A stretch of 64,000 nucleotides of DNA from positions 620,001 through 684,000 of the forward strand of contig NZ_JODC01000008.1 in the NCBI RefSeq assembly GCF_000720765.1, in the 5' to 3' direction. Both the position numbers and the translations under genes were made by a program. Under the pieces are notes generated by a model that was given only the letters and a program-made list of their open reading frames with translations, ran no database searches and was not told the origin of the DNA. The DNA is from Streptomyces sp. NRRL S-646 (GTDB taxonomy: Bacteria; Actinomycetota; Actinomycetes; Streptomycetales; Streptomycetaceae). How positions within the stretch are numbered: the stretch's first letter is position 1; every line of letters begins with the position of its first letter. Below, piece by piece: positions 27,527 through 35,923 of this stretch.

Positions 27527-28528
27527 CTACCGGAGTGCGAACAGGCCGGTGACCTCGGCCCCGCGCAGTTGCTTGGCGCGGATGGCCTTCATCCCCGCGT
27601 GCAGGGTGGTGGTGCCCTCCTGGTAGGCGGCCTCGATGGGCAGGTAGTAGGTGAGGTTGAAGTAGGCGAACGGGGCGGAACAGGACGGTTCGGTACCGAC
27701 GGCGCGCAGCCATGTGGTGCCGCCGAAGTGGTAGTAGAGGCTGAAGGCGACCATGCGCTGCCCCTCGTAGGCGGCTGTCACCCGGGCCTGCTCGCCCATC
27801 GCCTCGGCCTGCCGGCCCAGCAGACGGGTCATCAGGTCGGTGTCGTCGGCCGTGTGTCCGTGCGCGGACTGGAGGGCTGCCAGCAGCTGCCCGGCCTCCC
27901 GGAAGCACTCGCCGAGCGGCAGGTGGCGGATGCTCAGCCCGGCCTCGTGGAACGCCGCACGTTCGTGGCGCACCGCGACCCGGCGCTTGGAGGGCAGGGA
28001 GGCGAGGTAGTCCTCGAAGGAGCTGCCGGGCAGCGGGATGGCGGCGTCGTCCTCCATCCGCTGCGGCGCGGCCCTGTCGTACACCGCGCCCAGCTGCTCG
28101 GCGGCGGCCTCCGTCAGATACGGCCACCAGTGCGTGGTGTCGTGGCGCTCGGCGTGGGTGCGCGCGCAGTCACGCAGCAGGGCCAGGCAGGCGGTGCGCC
28201 GCTCCGGAGGCAGGCCGGGGTCGGTCAGGGGCGCGTTGTGGTACCCGCGGCGGGCACCGGCGAGCACCCGCGGTCCGGGCGGGCCGGACAGCTCCAGCAG
28301 GTCCGGGTCGTAGAAGTCGTTGGGTTCGCTGTGGACGAGGTAGAGGGGGGCGGCGGCGAGGAGCGTGCCGTCCCCGTCACGGACCAGGGCGTACGACGCG
28401 GTCGCGGTGGGATCCGACTCCTCTCCCAGTAGCCAGCGGTGGGAGAGGTACAGGCCTGCGGATCGGGCGAGCCGGTCCCAGTCGTCCGCCGGGACCTCGC
28501 GGACAGTGGAGGCGATGTGGGCTTTCAC
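27527..28528 (-). CDS. FemAB/GNAT-like acyltransferase of the cluster
   Basis: 333 residues from a GTG at 28528 that overlaps the stop of the MFS gene (GTGA). The domain (about 150-310) has the FemAB/Acetyltransf_6 layout: YLASLPSKRRVAVRHERAAF, then VTAAYEGQRMVAFSLYYHFG, then TYYLPIEAAYQEGTTTLHAG. These proteins use two GNAT folds and transfer acyl or aminoacyl groups, classically from aminoacyl-tRNA to peptidoglycan precursors, in natural-product clusters also to small amines. Last gene of the four-gene minus operon. Acceptor unknown; acetyl-CoA or aminoacyl-tRNA donor cannot be told apart by eye. Confidence 0.75.
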   Translation of the reverse strand: MKAHIASTVREVPADDWDRLARSAGLYLSHRWLLGEESDPTATASYALVRDGDGTLLAAAPLYLVHSEPNDFYDPDLLELSGPPGPRVLAGARRGYHNAPLTDPGLPPERRTACLALLRDCARTHAERHDTTHWWPYLTEAAAEQLGAVYDRAAPQRMEDDAAIPLPGSSFEDYLASLPSKRRVAVRHERAAFHEAGLSIRHLPLGECFREAGQLLAALQSAHGHTADDTDLMTRLLGRQAEAMGEQARVTAAYEGQRMVAFSLYYHFGGTTWLRAVGTEPSCSAPFAYFNLTYYLPIEAAYQEGTTTLHAGMKAIRAKQLRGAEVTGLFALR

Positions 28529-29850
28529 GGTGATGTCGGTCTCTCCTCGGGATCGGCGGGGGCGGTGGCCGCCGGCCGCAGCGGCCGCAGGGCGGGAACC
28601 GCCAGCAGCGCCAGGAGACAGGCAGCGCCCTGAACCACCCACGGCACGAGGCCACCGGCGGCCAGGAGGGTGGTGAACAGCACGGGGGCCGCGATGTTCC
28701 CGGTCGACCAGGAGAGCTGGTAGAGGCTCTGTTTGCCGCCCCGGGCGGCACCCGGGGTGAGGGTGACGGAGAGTTCGTTCAGGGCCGGCGAGCAGAAGAT
28801 CTCGGCGAGGCTGAACAGCACCATCGCCAGCAGCAGTGCGGGCCATGCGGGGATCGCCGTGCCGGGCAGCGCCGGTGCGGCGAAGGCCAGCATGGCGGCC
28901 GTGAGGAGGCCGTAGCCGAGGGTGATGGAGTGCCGTGGCTGTGCGGGTGCGGCGTGGGCGGTCAGTGGGGTGGTGAGGGTGGAGACCAGGACCGTGTTCA
29001 GGATGAGCAGGAGGCTCGCAGTCCACGCCGCCAGCCCGAGGACAGTGGTGGCGTACAGGGCGATGAGCACGGCCAGCATCGACTGGGACAGCACGAAGGG
29101 GAGGGCGCAGGCGACGAGGAGGAGGTAGCGGCGGGTGCCGTCGTCGCGTGGCCGGTCGGGCTCCCGGCTGCTGCTCTCCGCGTCCCCGGAGTCCGGCCGC
29201 GGACCGGCCCGTGGCGCGGGCGGCGCCGTCACGGGCACGCGGGCGAAGCAGACCGCGGCCAGCAGGTACAGCGGGGCGGCGGCCACCAGCAGGCCGGTCA
29301 GGGCTCGGGTCCCGTACAGCGCGAGGGCACCCGCGGCCAGCGCCGCGCCCGCGCCGATGCCGATGTTGCGCAGGCTCCCGGTGAACGCGAACCAGGCACG
29401 GATCTCCCCGGCCGGTGTGGCCTGGGTGATCAGCGTGCGCTGCGCCGTGTAGTACGTGTTCACCCCGGACTGCACCAGGAAGTAGGCGCAGACGATCTGC
29501 CAGGGTCGGTGGGCGAGGAGGAAGGTGAGGAATCCGGCGGCGGTGACCACGTTGGCCACGACGGTCGGCGCCCGGGGGCCGAAGCGGTCCATGGTGCGGC
29601 CGGCGAGGAAGACCGAGGGCAGGGCGGCCAGTTGACCGACCGTCACGGCGGCGCCGACGGCGGGGGCGGACAGACCGCGCACCGTGGTGAAGTACAGCAG
29701 CCCGAGGGGCAGCAGCATGCCGCTGCCCACGGAGTCGACGAGGTTGCCGGTGACGAACCGGCCGTACCCACGGACGGCGGGCAGGCCGAGGGCCCGCGAC
29801 AGTGGGCCGGGACGGGCGGGCGCGGGCGCGGTGGAGGTGTCCGGGGTCAT
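28525..29850 (-). CDS. MFS exporter of the ATP-grasp cluster
   Basis: 441 residues with about 12 membrane helices and the central cytoplasmic Pro/Ser/Asp-rich loop (about 205-240) of the family. Motif A variant AGRTMDRFGPRAP lies between helices 2 and 3. Start ATG at 29850 overlaps the stop of the ATP-grasp gene (ATGA), and its own stop overlaps the acyltransferase GTG, so expression is tightly coupled. Likely function: export of, and self-resistance to, the product of the adjacent enzymes. Confidence 0.85.
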   Translation of the reverse strand: MTPDTSTAPAPARPGPLSRALGLPAVRGYGRFVTGNLVDSVGSGMLLPLGLLYFTTVRGLSAPAVGAAVTVGQLAALPSVFLAGRTMDRFGPRAPTVVANVVTAAGFLTFLLAHRPWQIVCAYFLVQSGVNTYYTAQRTLITQATPAGEIRAWFAFTGSLRNIGIGAGAALAAGALALYGTRALTGLLVAAAPLYLLAAVCFARVPVTAPPAPRAGPRPDSGDAESSSREPDRPRDDGTRRYLLLVACALPFVLSQSMLAVLIALYATTVLGLAAWTASLLLILNTVLVSTLTTPLTAHAAPAQPRHSITLGYGLLTAAMLAFAAPALPGTAIPAWPALLLAMVLFSLAEIFCSPALNELSVTLTPGAARGGKQSLYQLSWSTGNIAAPVLFTTLLAAGGLVPWVVQGAACLLALLAVPALRPLRPAATAPADPEERPTSP

Positions 29851-31172
29851 GAGGCGCGGAGCAGGGTCCGGATCTTGTCCAGCACCTCCTGCCGGGGGAA
29901 ACCGGTGACGGCGTGCAGGTCCTCCAGCGCCTTGACGGTCTGCTGCTCCTCGCCGTCGGAGAGAGTGAACACGACGATGTCGCCGTGGTCGGTGCCGTCA
30001 ATGAGAAGTTGGTGCGCGGTGACGAGGTCCACGCGGTCCGCCAGCTCCTCTCGGGCGCCCTGCGGCAGCCGTTCGGGCGAGAGGAACTCGATGGCCCAGC
30101 GAGTACGGTGGACCGCGTCGGGGGCGTACCGGCCGAGCGCCATGTCGGCCAGGGCGGTGAAGGTGTTGGTGCCGGAGGCGGCGCAGGAGAGCGTGGTGGC
30201 GCCGCCGATGCGGGGGTTGATCTCCAGGACCACATACCGGCCGCCGCTGTAGATCATGTCCACGTTGACGGAACCACGGACGCCCAGCTCCTCGCAGAGG
30301 GCGACCAGCCGGGCGGCGACGGGCTCGAACGCCCGGTCGGCCTCGGGTCGCGGCCCGCACCAGCGCAGGTCGGCGAAGGTGAACACCGGTTCGGGGCCGG
30401 CGGTGCCGGTCCAGCACACCGGCAGGACCCGGTAGGCGCCGGGCTCGCCGACGATGTCCACGGAGCACAGGTCCCCGCTGACGCACTCCTCGACGACGGC
30501 CGACACGGGCGGCGGGTCGAGGAGGTAGGCGTCCAGCGCCGCCGGGTCGGGCACGGCCCGGATCCCGAAGCTGGTGGAGTCCCACAGTGGCTTGGACAGC
30601 AGCGGGTAGCCGATCCGCGCGGCCTGGGCCCGCAGCGCGTCGGCGTAGGCGGGGATCGCGAGGCCCCGCCCGGCCAGGAGGTCGGAGTCGGCCCGGAAGC
30701 CGCGCGGGACGTCGAGACCCGCACGGACGAGCAGCTGCTTGGTCTCCCATTTGTCGCTCAGCAGCGAGGTGGCGGCGAGCGGGGTCACGACCGTCGGTAC
30801 GCCCTCTGCATCGAGCAGTTCCTTCGCGGTCGCGTCGCGCAGCGCGTTCTCGCACGGCAGGGAGATGGAGACCGCCGCGTCGGCTCCCCACCGCGTGACC
30901 AGCCCGGCCAGTTCGCGAGGGGTGACAGCCGGATCGACGGCCTGGCGGCCACCGGGGAAGTCGTCGTCCCCGGCCTGTCCGTGGGTGTGGAACAGCCGTG
31001 CCTCGATGCCCTCGCCGGCCAGTTCCCGGACGGTGCGCTGGATGTAGGGGTCGGCACGCTGGATGTCGACGGACCTCAGGAACGCGATCTTCCGCACGGT
31101 CCGGGGCGGGGTGTCCCGCTCGGCGTTCTGCATGGGCTTCCGCTCTGCTCTGGGGACGACGGGTGGGGTCAC
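29847..31172 (-). CDS. ATP-grasp ligase 2 of the cluster
   Basis: 441 residues from the GTG at 31172, which has a GGAG upstream and follows the previous gene by 27 bases; an ATG at 31133 is an alternative. The N-terminal domain starts KIAFLRSVDIQRADPYIQRT. ATP-grasp core: lysine in YPLLSKPLWDSTSFGIR (about 190-205) and the metal-binding YVVLEINPRIGG (about 313-324). Such enzymes activate a carboxylate as acyl phosphate and couple it to an amine or thiol. The substrate is not predictable; D-Ala-D-Ala-ligase-type and carboxylate-amine ligase families fit. Stop overlaps the MFS start. Confidence 0.85.
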   Translation of the reverse strand: MTPPVVPRAERKPMQNAERDTPPRTVRKIAFLRSVDIQRADPYIQRTVRELAGEGIEARLFHTHGQAGDDDFPGGRQAVDPAVTPRELAGLVTRWGADAAVSISLPCENALRDATAKELLDAEGVPTVVTPLAATSLLSDKWETKQLLVRAGLDVPRGFRADSDLLAGRGLAIPAYADALRAQAARIGYPLLSKPLWDSTSFGIRAVPDPAALDAYLLDPPPVSAVVEECVSGDLCSVDIVGEPGAYRVLPVCWTGTAGPEPVFTFADLRWCGPRPEADRAFEPVAARLVALCEELGVRGSVNVDMIYSGGRYVVLEINPRIGGATTLSCAASGTNTFTALADMALGRYAPDAVHRTRWAIEFLSPERLPQGAREELADRVDLVTAHQLLIDGTDHGDIVVFTLSDGEEQQTVKALEDLHAVTGFPRQEVLDKIRTLLRAS

Positions 31173-31199
31173 TTCACTGCTGCTCCGGGGACGGGTGGG

Positions 31200-32447
31200 T
31201 CACTTCACGCTCAGACTGGTGCCGGCGATCGCCAGGTCGGCGAGGCAGCGGGCCTCGGCGGGAGAGTCGGCCACCGCCACCACGTGACCGATCCGGCCGG
31301 AGCTGTCCGCCGGTTCGGGGACGGGGTCCCCGGGACGCACCTCGATCTCGCTGTGGGTGCCGGGGACGTCGGGCACCCGGACGAGTTCCAGCACTCCGGC
31401 GCGCTCGGGGAGCAGGAAGCGGATGGCCGCCGCCCGTTCCCGGGTCGCCCCGGTGTCGGGCAGCCGGCCCGTCACGGCCTGGAGGTAGGCGACGGCTTCG
31501 CTGATCCCGGTCGCGGTCTCGACGACCTCGCAGATGTTGTCACCGGGCAGACGGGCCCCTGTCTCGATCACGACCGGCGTGTGGGATCCGGGCGGGATCT
31601 TCACCTCCGTGTGCGCGATGCCGTTGCGGATCCCGACGGCGAGCGCGGCGCGGGCCGCGGTGTGCTGCACCGCCCGGGTCAGCTCCGGCGGCAGTCCGGC
31701 CGGGCAGGTGTGCCCGGTCTCGACCCGGTACCGCCCGGAGGTGGTGTCCTTGGCGACCACCGGCAGCGCGTACGGGACGCCGTCGGCGACCACGGTCTCG
31801 GCGGAGTACTCCGCCCCCGGCACATAGCTCTGCAACAGCACCCGCGCGTCCAGCGGCAGCCCGTGCGGCATCGCCCGCGTGAACCGCCGGGCAGCGGCGA
31901 CCGCGTCGTCGAGGCCGTCGGGTCCGGCCACGACGCTGACGCCCCAGGAACCGCCCTGCTCGGCGGGTTTGACCACCAACGGCCAGCCCAGCGCGGCATC
32001 GGCTGCGGCCCGGTGTGCCTGCTCGGCGTCGGCGGCCACCGCGCCCGCCGGGACCGGAATCCCGGCCGCCCGGAAGGCCGCGGCCATCGCGATCTTGTTG
32101 CGGGCGGCCTGCGCGAGGGCCGGATCGTTGCCGGGCAGTCCGAGCCGTGCCGCCAGCGCCGCCGCCAGCGGGGTGAAGAGTTCCCAGCAGGCCGCGACCG
32201 CGCCGATCCGGTGCTCCCGGCAGTAGGACTCCAGGTCGTCCAGCGCCCGGTCGGGGTCCGTCAGGTCGGTGAAGCAGACACCGGCCAACGCCCGGGTCAG
32301 CCAGGGGGCGTAACTCTCGTGGACGTCGCGGTGCGTGGCGCCGTACAGCCGCAGTCCGAGCCGGCGGGCGGCCTCTGCCAGGAACGGTCCGGCGTTCCCC
32401 ATCGGTTCGACCACCATCACGCCGGTGGCGTTCAGCTCTTCACTCAT
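31200..32447 (-). CDS. ATP-grasp ligase 1 of the cluster
   Basis: 415 residues, first gene of the minus operon. N-terminal Rossmann-like domain (VMVVEPMGNAGPFLAEAARR). Core: GWPLVVKPAEQGGSWGVSVV (K160 and the glycine loop 165-171), then TEVKIPPG and VVIETGARLPGDN (about 280-304) for Mg-ATP. This E-x-G-x-R-x-x-G-D form is typical of L-amino-acid ligases and dipeptide-forming carboxylate-amine ligases of antibiotic clusters. It differs clearly from the second ATP-grasp protein, so two successive ligations are likely. Divergent from the radical SAM gene, with palindromes between. Confidence 0.86.
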   Translation of the reverse strand: MSEELNATGVMVVEPMGNAGPFLAEAARRLGLRLYGATHRDVHESYAPWLTRALAGVCFTDLTDPDRALDDLESYCREHRIGAVAACWELFTPLAAALAARLGLPGNDPALAQAARNKIAMAAAFRAAGIPVPAGAVAADAEQAHRAAADAALGWPLVVKPAEQGGSWGVSVVAGPDGLDDAVAAARRFTRAMPHGLPLDARVLLQSYVPGAEYSAETVVADGVPYALPVVAKDTTSGRYRVETGHTCPAGLPPELTRAVQHTAARAALAVGIRNGIAHTEVKIPPGSHTPVVIETGARLPGDNICEVVETATGISEAVAYLQAVTGRLPDTGATRERAAAIRFLLPERAGVLELVRVPDVPGTHSEIEVRPGDPVPEPADSSGRIGHVVAVADSPAEARCLADLAIAGTSLSVK

Positions 32448-32477
32448 TCGGCATCAACTCTCGCCGGGCATCGGTGA

Positions 32478-32569
32478 CTTGAAGGTTTCCCCAATGTAAA
32501 TACCTTTCAAGAACCCAGAGTTGGTGCACTCACCCTATGGCCTCAACAAATTGTTGCATGTTCGAATGC
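32478..32569. promoter_or_regulatory. Palindromes in the divergent cluster promoter
   Basis: CTTGAAGGT (32478-32486) and ACCTTTCAAG (32502-32511) form a nearly perfect inverted repeat with a 15-base AT-rich spacer. CAACAA-A-TTGTTG (32544-32556) is a second, compact palindrome, followed by GCAT...ATGC arms ending at 32569. All lie in the 170-base gap between the two operons, which is AT-rich for this genome. They are good candidates for a common regulator, but no regulator gene sits in the cluster. Confidence 0.5.
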
Positions 32570-32617
32570 GTAGGCACGATAACCCACGCACGGCAGGCCC
32601 GACCAGAGGGACCCAAC

Positions 32618-34057
32618 GTGAACAACCTGCGCAACGAGCTCGCCCAGTACATCGAGCAGGGCGTCATTCCGCCCTACCAGTACTCCTACCCGCCGCGCTC
32701 GACCTACCGGCCCCTCGATGGGGGAGCCTGGGACGCACACGAGGTCTGGGCGCGCGACCTGACGAACCATCAGGTGCCGGAGCTCAACCTCTACCTGCAC
32801 GTGCCCTTCTGTCGCTACAAGTGCGGCTTCTGCAACCTCTACACGGTCATCTCCACCGACCAGGAGCTGTACGACGCCTACACCGACGCGCTCTGTACGC
32901 AGATCCGCGACCACGCCGAGGTCATCCAGGCACGCCGGCTGCGCACCGTCTACATCGGCGGCGGCACCCCCTCCCTGCTCGGCACCCGCCACTTCGAGAA
33001 GATCTTCGACACCCTCGGGTCCGTCTATCCCAACTGGCGCTCCACTGTCGAGGAGGTCGCGGTCGAGGCCACTCCCGACTCGATCGTCGCGGACCCGGAG
33101 GGCTTCGGCCGGTTACTCCAACTGGGCCTGACCCGGGCCAACATCGGCATCCAGTCCCTGGTTCCGCAGGAGATCCGGGAGGCGGGGCGCGGCCAGGCGG
33201 GCGAGGACACCATCCGCCGGGCCGTCGGGATCGCGCACGAGCGGGGACTGCCCGACCTGTCCACCGACCTGATCATGGGATTCGCGGGACAGACCCCCGA
33301 GTCCTGGCGGCACTCGGTGGACGAACTGGCCAAGCTGGCCCCCACCACCGTCTCCACCTACTTCCTGACGGTGCGCCCGGACGCGTGGTTCTCCCGGACA
33401 GGCGCCTACCAGTACATGTGGAAGCCCGAGCTGTACGAGCGCTACGACTATGCCCGCGAGGTGTTCACCGCGCACGGCTACGTCCAGGAGGGCTCGGTCC
33501 GCTACAAGAAGCCCGGCCGTGGCGGCTACGTGCAGAAGGTCCTCACCTTCCACGGCGTTCCGCTGCTCGGACTCGGGGTCGGCGCACGCTCGTACACCTC
33601 GGTCCTGGACTACATGACCGGAAGCGTCAAGCCGTCCCTCACCGAGGTGGCGCAGTACATCGACCAGGCGAAGGCGCACACCCTCCGCCCCACCACGGGC
33701 TTCGTCCTCACCCCGGAGGAACGCGCCCGCAAGCGGCTGGTGTTGGACACCTTCGACCTCGACCTGGCCGAGCTGGACCGCTCTGGTCTCGACGCGATTG
33801 CCGACGAGGTGGGTACGGTGCTGGACGCCGCCGAGTCCAACGGGCTGGTGCACCGGGTCGGCCCGGGCCGGATCCAGCTCACCCCCAAGGGGTTCAAGTA
33901 CCGCGACGTCCTGTCCTGGATGTTCTATTCCGACCGGGTCAAGGACCTGGACCGCGAGTACTACGAAGGGCTGCACGAGGTCAACAAGCGGGCCCGCAGG
34001 AACATGGGAACTCCGGTGCGCATCACCGGAATCACCGGTGCGCGGGAGACCGCGTGA
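32618..34057 (+). CDS. HemN/HemW-like radical SAM protein of the cluster
   Basis: 479 residues from a GTG at 32618 preceded by AGAGGGA; upstream frame sequence is not coding-like. The 4Fe-4S motif CRYKCGFC (C65-x3-C69-x2-C72) is followed by YIGGGTPSLL (about 112-121) and later SAM-barrel strands (VAVEATPDSI, ANIGIQSL, STDLIMGF). The C-terminal part keeps the winged-helix-like HemW end. True HemN/HemW act in heme metabolism, but relatives in biosynthetic clusters are methylases, cyclopropane formers or other radical enzymes. The setting with ligases and an exporter favours tailoring. First gene of the plus operon. Confidence 0.82.
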   Translation: MNNLRNELAQYIEQGVIPPYQYSYPPRSTYRPLDGGAWDAHEVWARDLTNHQVPELNLYLHVPFCRYKCGFCNLYTVISTDQELYDAYTDALCTQIRDHAEVIQARRLRTVYIGGGTPSLLGTRHFEKIFDTLGSVYPNWRSTVEEVAVEATPDSIVADPEGFGRLLQLGLTRANIGIQSLVPQEIREAGRGQAGEDTIRRAVGIAHERGLPDLSTDLIMGFAGQTPESWRHSVDELAKLAPTTVSTYFLTVRPDAWFSRTGAYQYMWKPELYERYDYAREVFTAHGYVQEGSVRYKKPGRGGYVQKVLTFHGVPLLGLGVGARSYTSVLDYMTGSVKPSLTEVAQYIDQAKAHTLRPTTGFVLTPEERARKRLVLDTFDLDLAELDRSGLDAIADEVGTVLDAAESNGLVHRVGPGRIQLTPKGFKYRDVLSWMFYSDRVKDLDREYYEGLHEVNKRARRNMGTPVRITGITGARETA

Positions 34058-35163
34058 CGGACCTGTTCATCGCGGCGGGCGGGGGCGGAGACCCGATCGG
34101 GACCGCGATCACCGCGATCGCCATGAGCGCGCTGCTCACGACTGCCGGGCCGGGCGGGGCGCACGGGACCGGCGGCCCGGACCTACCCGTGGTCGCCACC
34201 TACTCCTGGGAGCGCCCGGAGGTCGACCCGACTCCCGGCCCCCTCGGCGTACGGGACTTCACCGGACTCCTCGACCGTCCCGAAGGACATGTCCTGACTC
34301 CTGCCGCGCGGGCGGTCGCCCCGGCCGGTTCCACCCTCCCCCGGCTCGCCGCGGACCTGCCGGTACGGCTCGTGCTGCTCGACCCCTACGAGGGGCTCGC
34401 CGGTCTGGCGGCGCGGATCCGGCGGCTGGCCGAGGCCTATGGCCCCGGCCGGGTGCGGATCGTCGACGTCGGCGGCGACATCCTCACCCACGGCGACGAG
34501 GACACGCTGTGCAGCCCGCTGGTCGACGCTCTGGTACTCGCCGCGTGCACCCTCGCCGAAGTCGACGCCACCGTGCACATCGCCGGCCCCGGGACCGACG
34601 GGGAGATCCCCCAGGACGTCCTTCTGGACCGCCTGGACCGCCTGGCCGGCACGGAGGACCGGTTCGCACCGACTCCCCTGCATGTGGAGGCGGCCTCCCG
34701 CGCCCTGGCCTGGCATCCGTCGGAGGCATCGGCCCTGTTCGCCGCGGCCGTCCATGGAGTGCGCGGCACCGTGCGGACCGTGGGGCGGGCGATCCCGCTC
34801 ACCGACGCCTCCGCGTACGTCCTGAACACGGGCCTGGAAGCCGCCGTGGCGGAGAACCCGGTGGCGCGGGGCCTGCTGGAGTTGCGTCCCAGAACCGTGG
34901 ACGAGGCGGCCGACCTCTCGGCGCAGCTCACGGGCATCCACGAGATCGCCCGCGAACGCCGCCCCACCGTGCCGCCCACCCCTTCGGCGGCACCGTTTCC
35001 GGCCGACGCGCACCAGGCACGGGAGCGGATACAGGCACAGGCCGGCGACGCGAGCCACGTGACGTCCCGCTTCGCCACCCGGGCACTGGGCCTGCCCTGG
35101 CAACGCATCCCCGAGGTACGCACCCTGCTCGGCGACGAGGGCCCCGTCCACGCCCTGCACTGA
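34054..35163 (+). CDS. DUF1152-family protein of the cluster
   Basis: 369 residues; its GTG overlaps the stop of the radical SAM gene (GTGA). The N-terminal LFIAAGGGGDPIGTAITAIAM is a glycine-rich nucleotide-binding-like loop, and RIVDVGGDILTHGDEDTLCSP is the second conserved block of DUF1152. No reaction is established for this family; a Rossmann-like cofactor-binding role is inferred from the Gly-rich loop. Translational coupling says it works with the radical SAM enzyme. Confidence 0.7.
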   Translation: MTDLFIAAGGGGDPIGTAITAIAMSALLTTAGPGGAHGTGGPDLPVVATYSWERPEVDPTPGPLGVRDFTGLLDRPEGHVLTPAARAVAPAGSTLPRLAADLPVRLVLLDPYEGLAGLAARIRRLAEAYGPGRVRIVDVGGDILTHGDEDTLCSPLVDALVLAACTLAEVDATVHIAGPGTDGEIPQDVLLDRLDRLAGTEDRFAPTPLHVEAASRALAWHPSEASALFAAAVHGVRGTVRTVGRAIPLTDASAYVLNTGLEAAVAENPVARGLLELRPRTVDEAADLSAQLTGIHEIARERRPTVPPTPSAAPFPADAHQARERIQAQAGDASHVTSRFATRALGLPWQRIPEVRTLLGDEGPVHALH

Positions 35164-35217
35164 CCGGCCACGAGTATCCGGCGCGTCCGCGCCCGGTGAA
35201 GGCCGGACATGCCTTGG

Positions 35218-35362
35218 TCAGCGCGGTGCCGCCGTGCTGTTCCTGACGGCCAGGCTCGTCGGGACGAGGTCGGTGCCGGGGCTGGGGCCGCCGTGGGTGC
35301 GGATCTGGCTCAGGACGCCCTGGACGCAGCGGCGGCCCACCTCGGCGAAGTCCTGGTGGACC
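35218..35362 (-). pseudogene. LacI-family regulator, C-terminal remnant
   Basis: On the minus strand, HQDFAEVGRRCVQGVLSQI followed by GTDLVPTSLAVRNSTAAP and a stop at 35218 is the usual C-terminus of LacI-family repressors (the inducer-binding domain end and the V-R-x-S-T-A-x-P tail). The remaining 280 or so residues, including the HTH, are absent. At about 35362 the sequence switches to a TnpB fragment on the other strand. Confidence 0.72.
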
Positions 35363-35365
35363 GGG

Positions 35366-35856
35366 CAGCCGCCCGCACGGTCGCCAAACTGCACGCGAAG
35401 ATCCGGCGGCAACGGCCGGACCACCACCACAAGCGCGCCCTGGACCTCGTGCGCGAGCACGACGTGATCGGGCACGAGAAGCTGAACACAGCGGGCATGA
35501 CCAAGGCGCCCGCGCCCAAGCCCGACCCCGCAGGCGACGGCGGGTTCCTGCCGAATGGTGCCGCCGCCAAGGCCGGGCTGAACAAGAGCATCCTCGACGC
35601 GGGTTGGGGCCAGTTCCTCGGAATCCTGACGCAGAAGGCTGAGAGAGCCGCTCGCCGCGTGATCCCGGTGGACGCCCGCAACACCTCCCGCACGTGCCCG
35701 GTCGCAGGCGGAGGCTGCGGACACGTCGCTCAGGAGAACCGCGTCACCCAAAGCAAGTTCCAGTGCACCGCGTGCGGGTTCGTGGAGAACGCCGACACAG
35801 TGGGCACGCTGAACGTTGTGCACAGGGCCGGGCTGGTCCTCTGCGCGGAGACTTAG
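35366..35856 (+). pseudogene. TnpB (IS605/IS1341 type), C-terminal part
   Basis: About 163 residues: AKLHAKIRRQRPDHHHKRAL, the RuvC-II region with HEKLNTAGM, AGLNKSILDAGWGQFLGIL, a zinc finger (TCPVAGGGC then CTACG) and the RuvC-III end NADTVGTLNVVHRAG. The first zinc pair has an insertion compared with the usual CPxC. The N-terminal half with the first catalytic Asp is missing, so no RNA-guided nuclease activity is expected. The frame is open upstream to 35209 only by chance across the LacI scrap. Confidence 0.85.
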
Positions 35857-35870
35857 CCACCGATGCAGGA

Positions 35871-35900
35871 AACCCGCGCATTTACGCGTGGGTGGAGTCA
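35871..35900 (+). mobile_element. Probable right end of the IS605-type element
   Basis: Just after the TnpB stop, ACCCGCG-CATTTA-CGCGTGGG forms a small imperfect hairpin followed by TGGAGTCAC. Hairpins of this form close to the tnpB stop are the usual right ends of IS200/IS605 elements and overlap the guide RNA region. Left end not seen. Confidence 0.45.
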
Positions 35901-35923
35901 CGACCGGTGGGCGTGGTCCGGTT

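Noticed and set aside
27527..30235. 902-residue minus-strand frame suggesting a fusion of MFS region and acyltransferase
   Set aside because: Only the last 333 residues are protein-like; the rest is Arg/Pro-rich shadow of the MFS and ATP-grasp genes. The GTG at 28528 overlapping the MFS stop is the real start.
29847..32447. Reading the two ATP-grasp genes as purine or D-Ala-D-Ala housekeeping ligases
   Set aside because: Their motifs and context (exporter, acyltransferase, radical SAM, divergent operon) do not match pur or ddl genes; amino-acid-ligase-like metal site in the first one argues against it.
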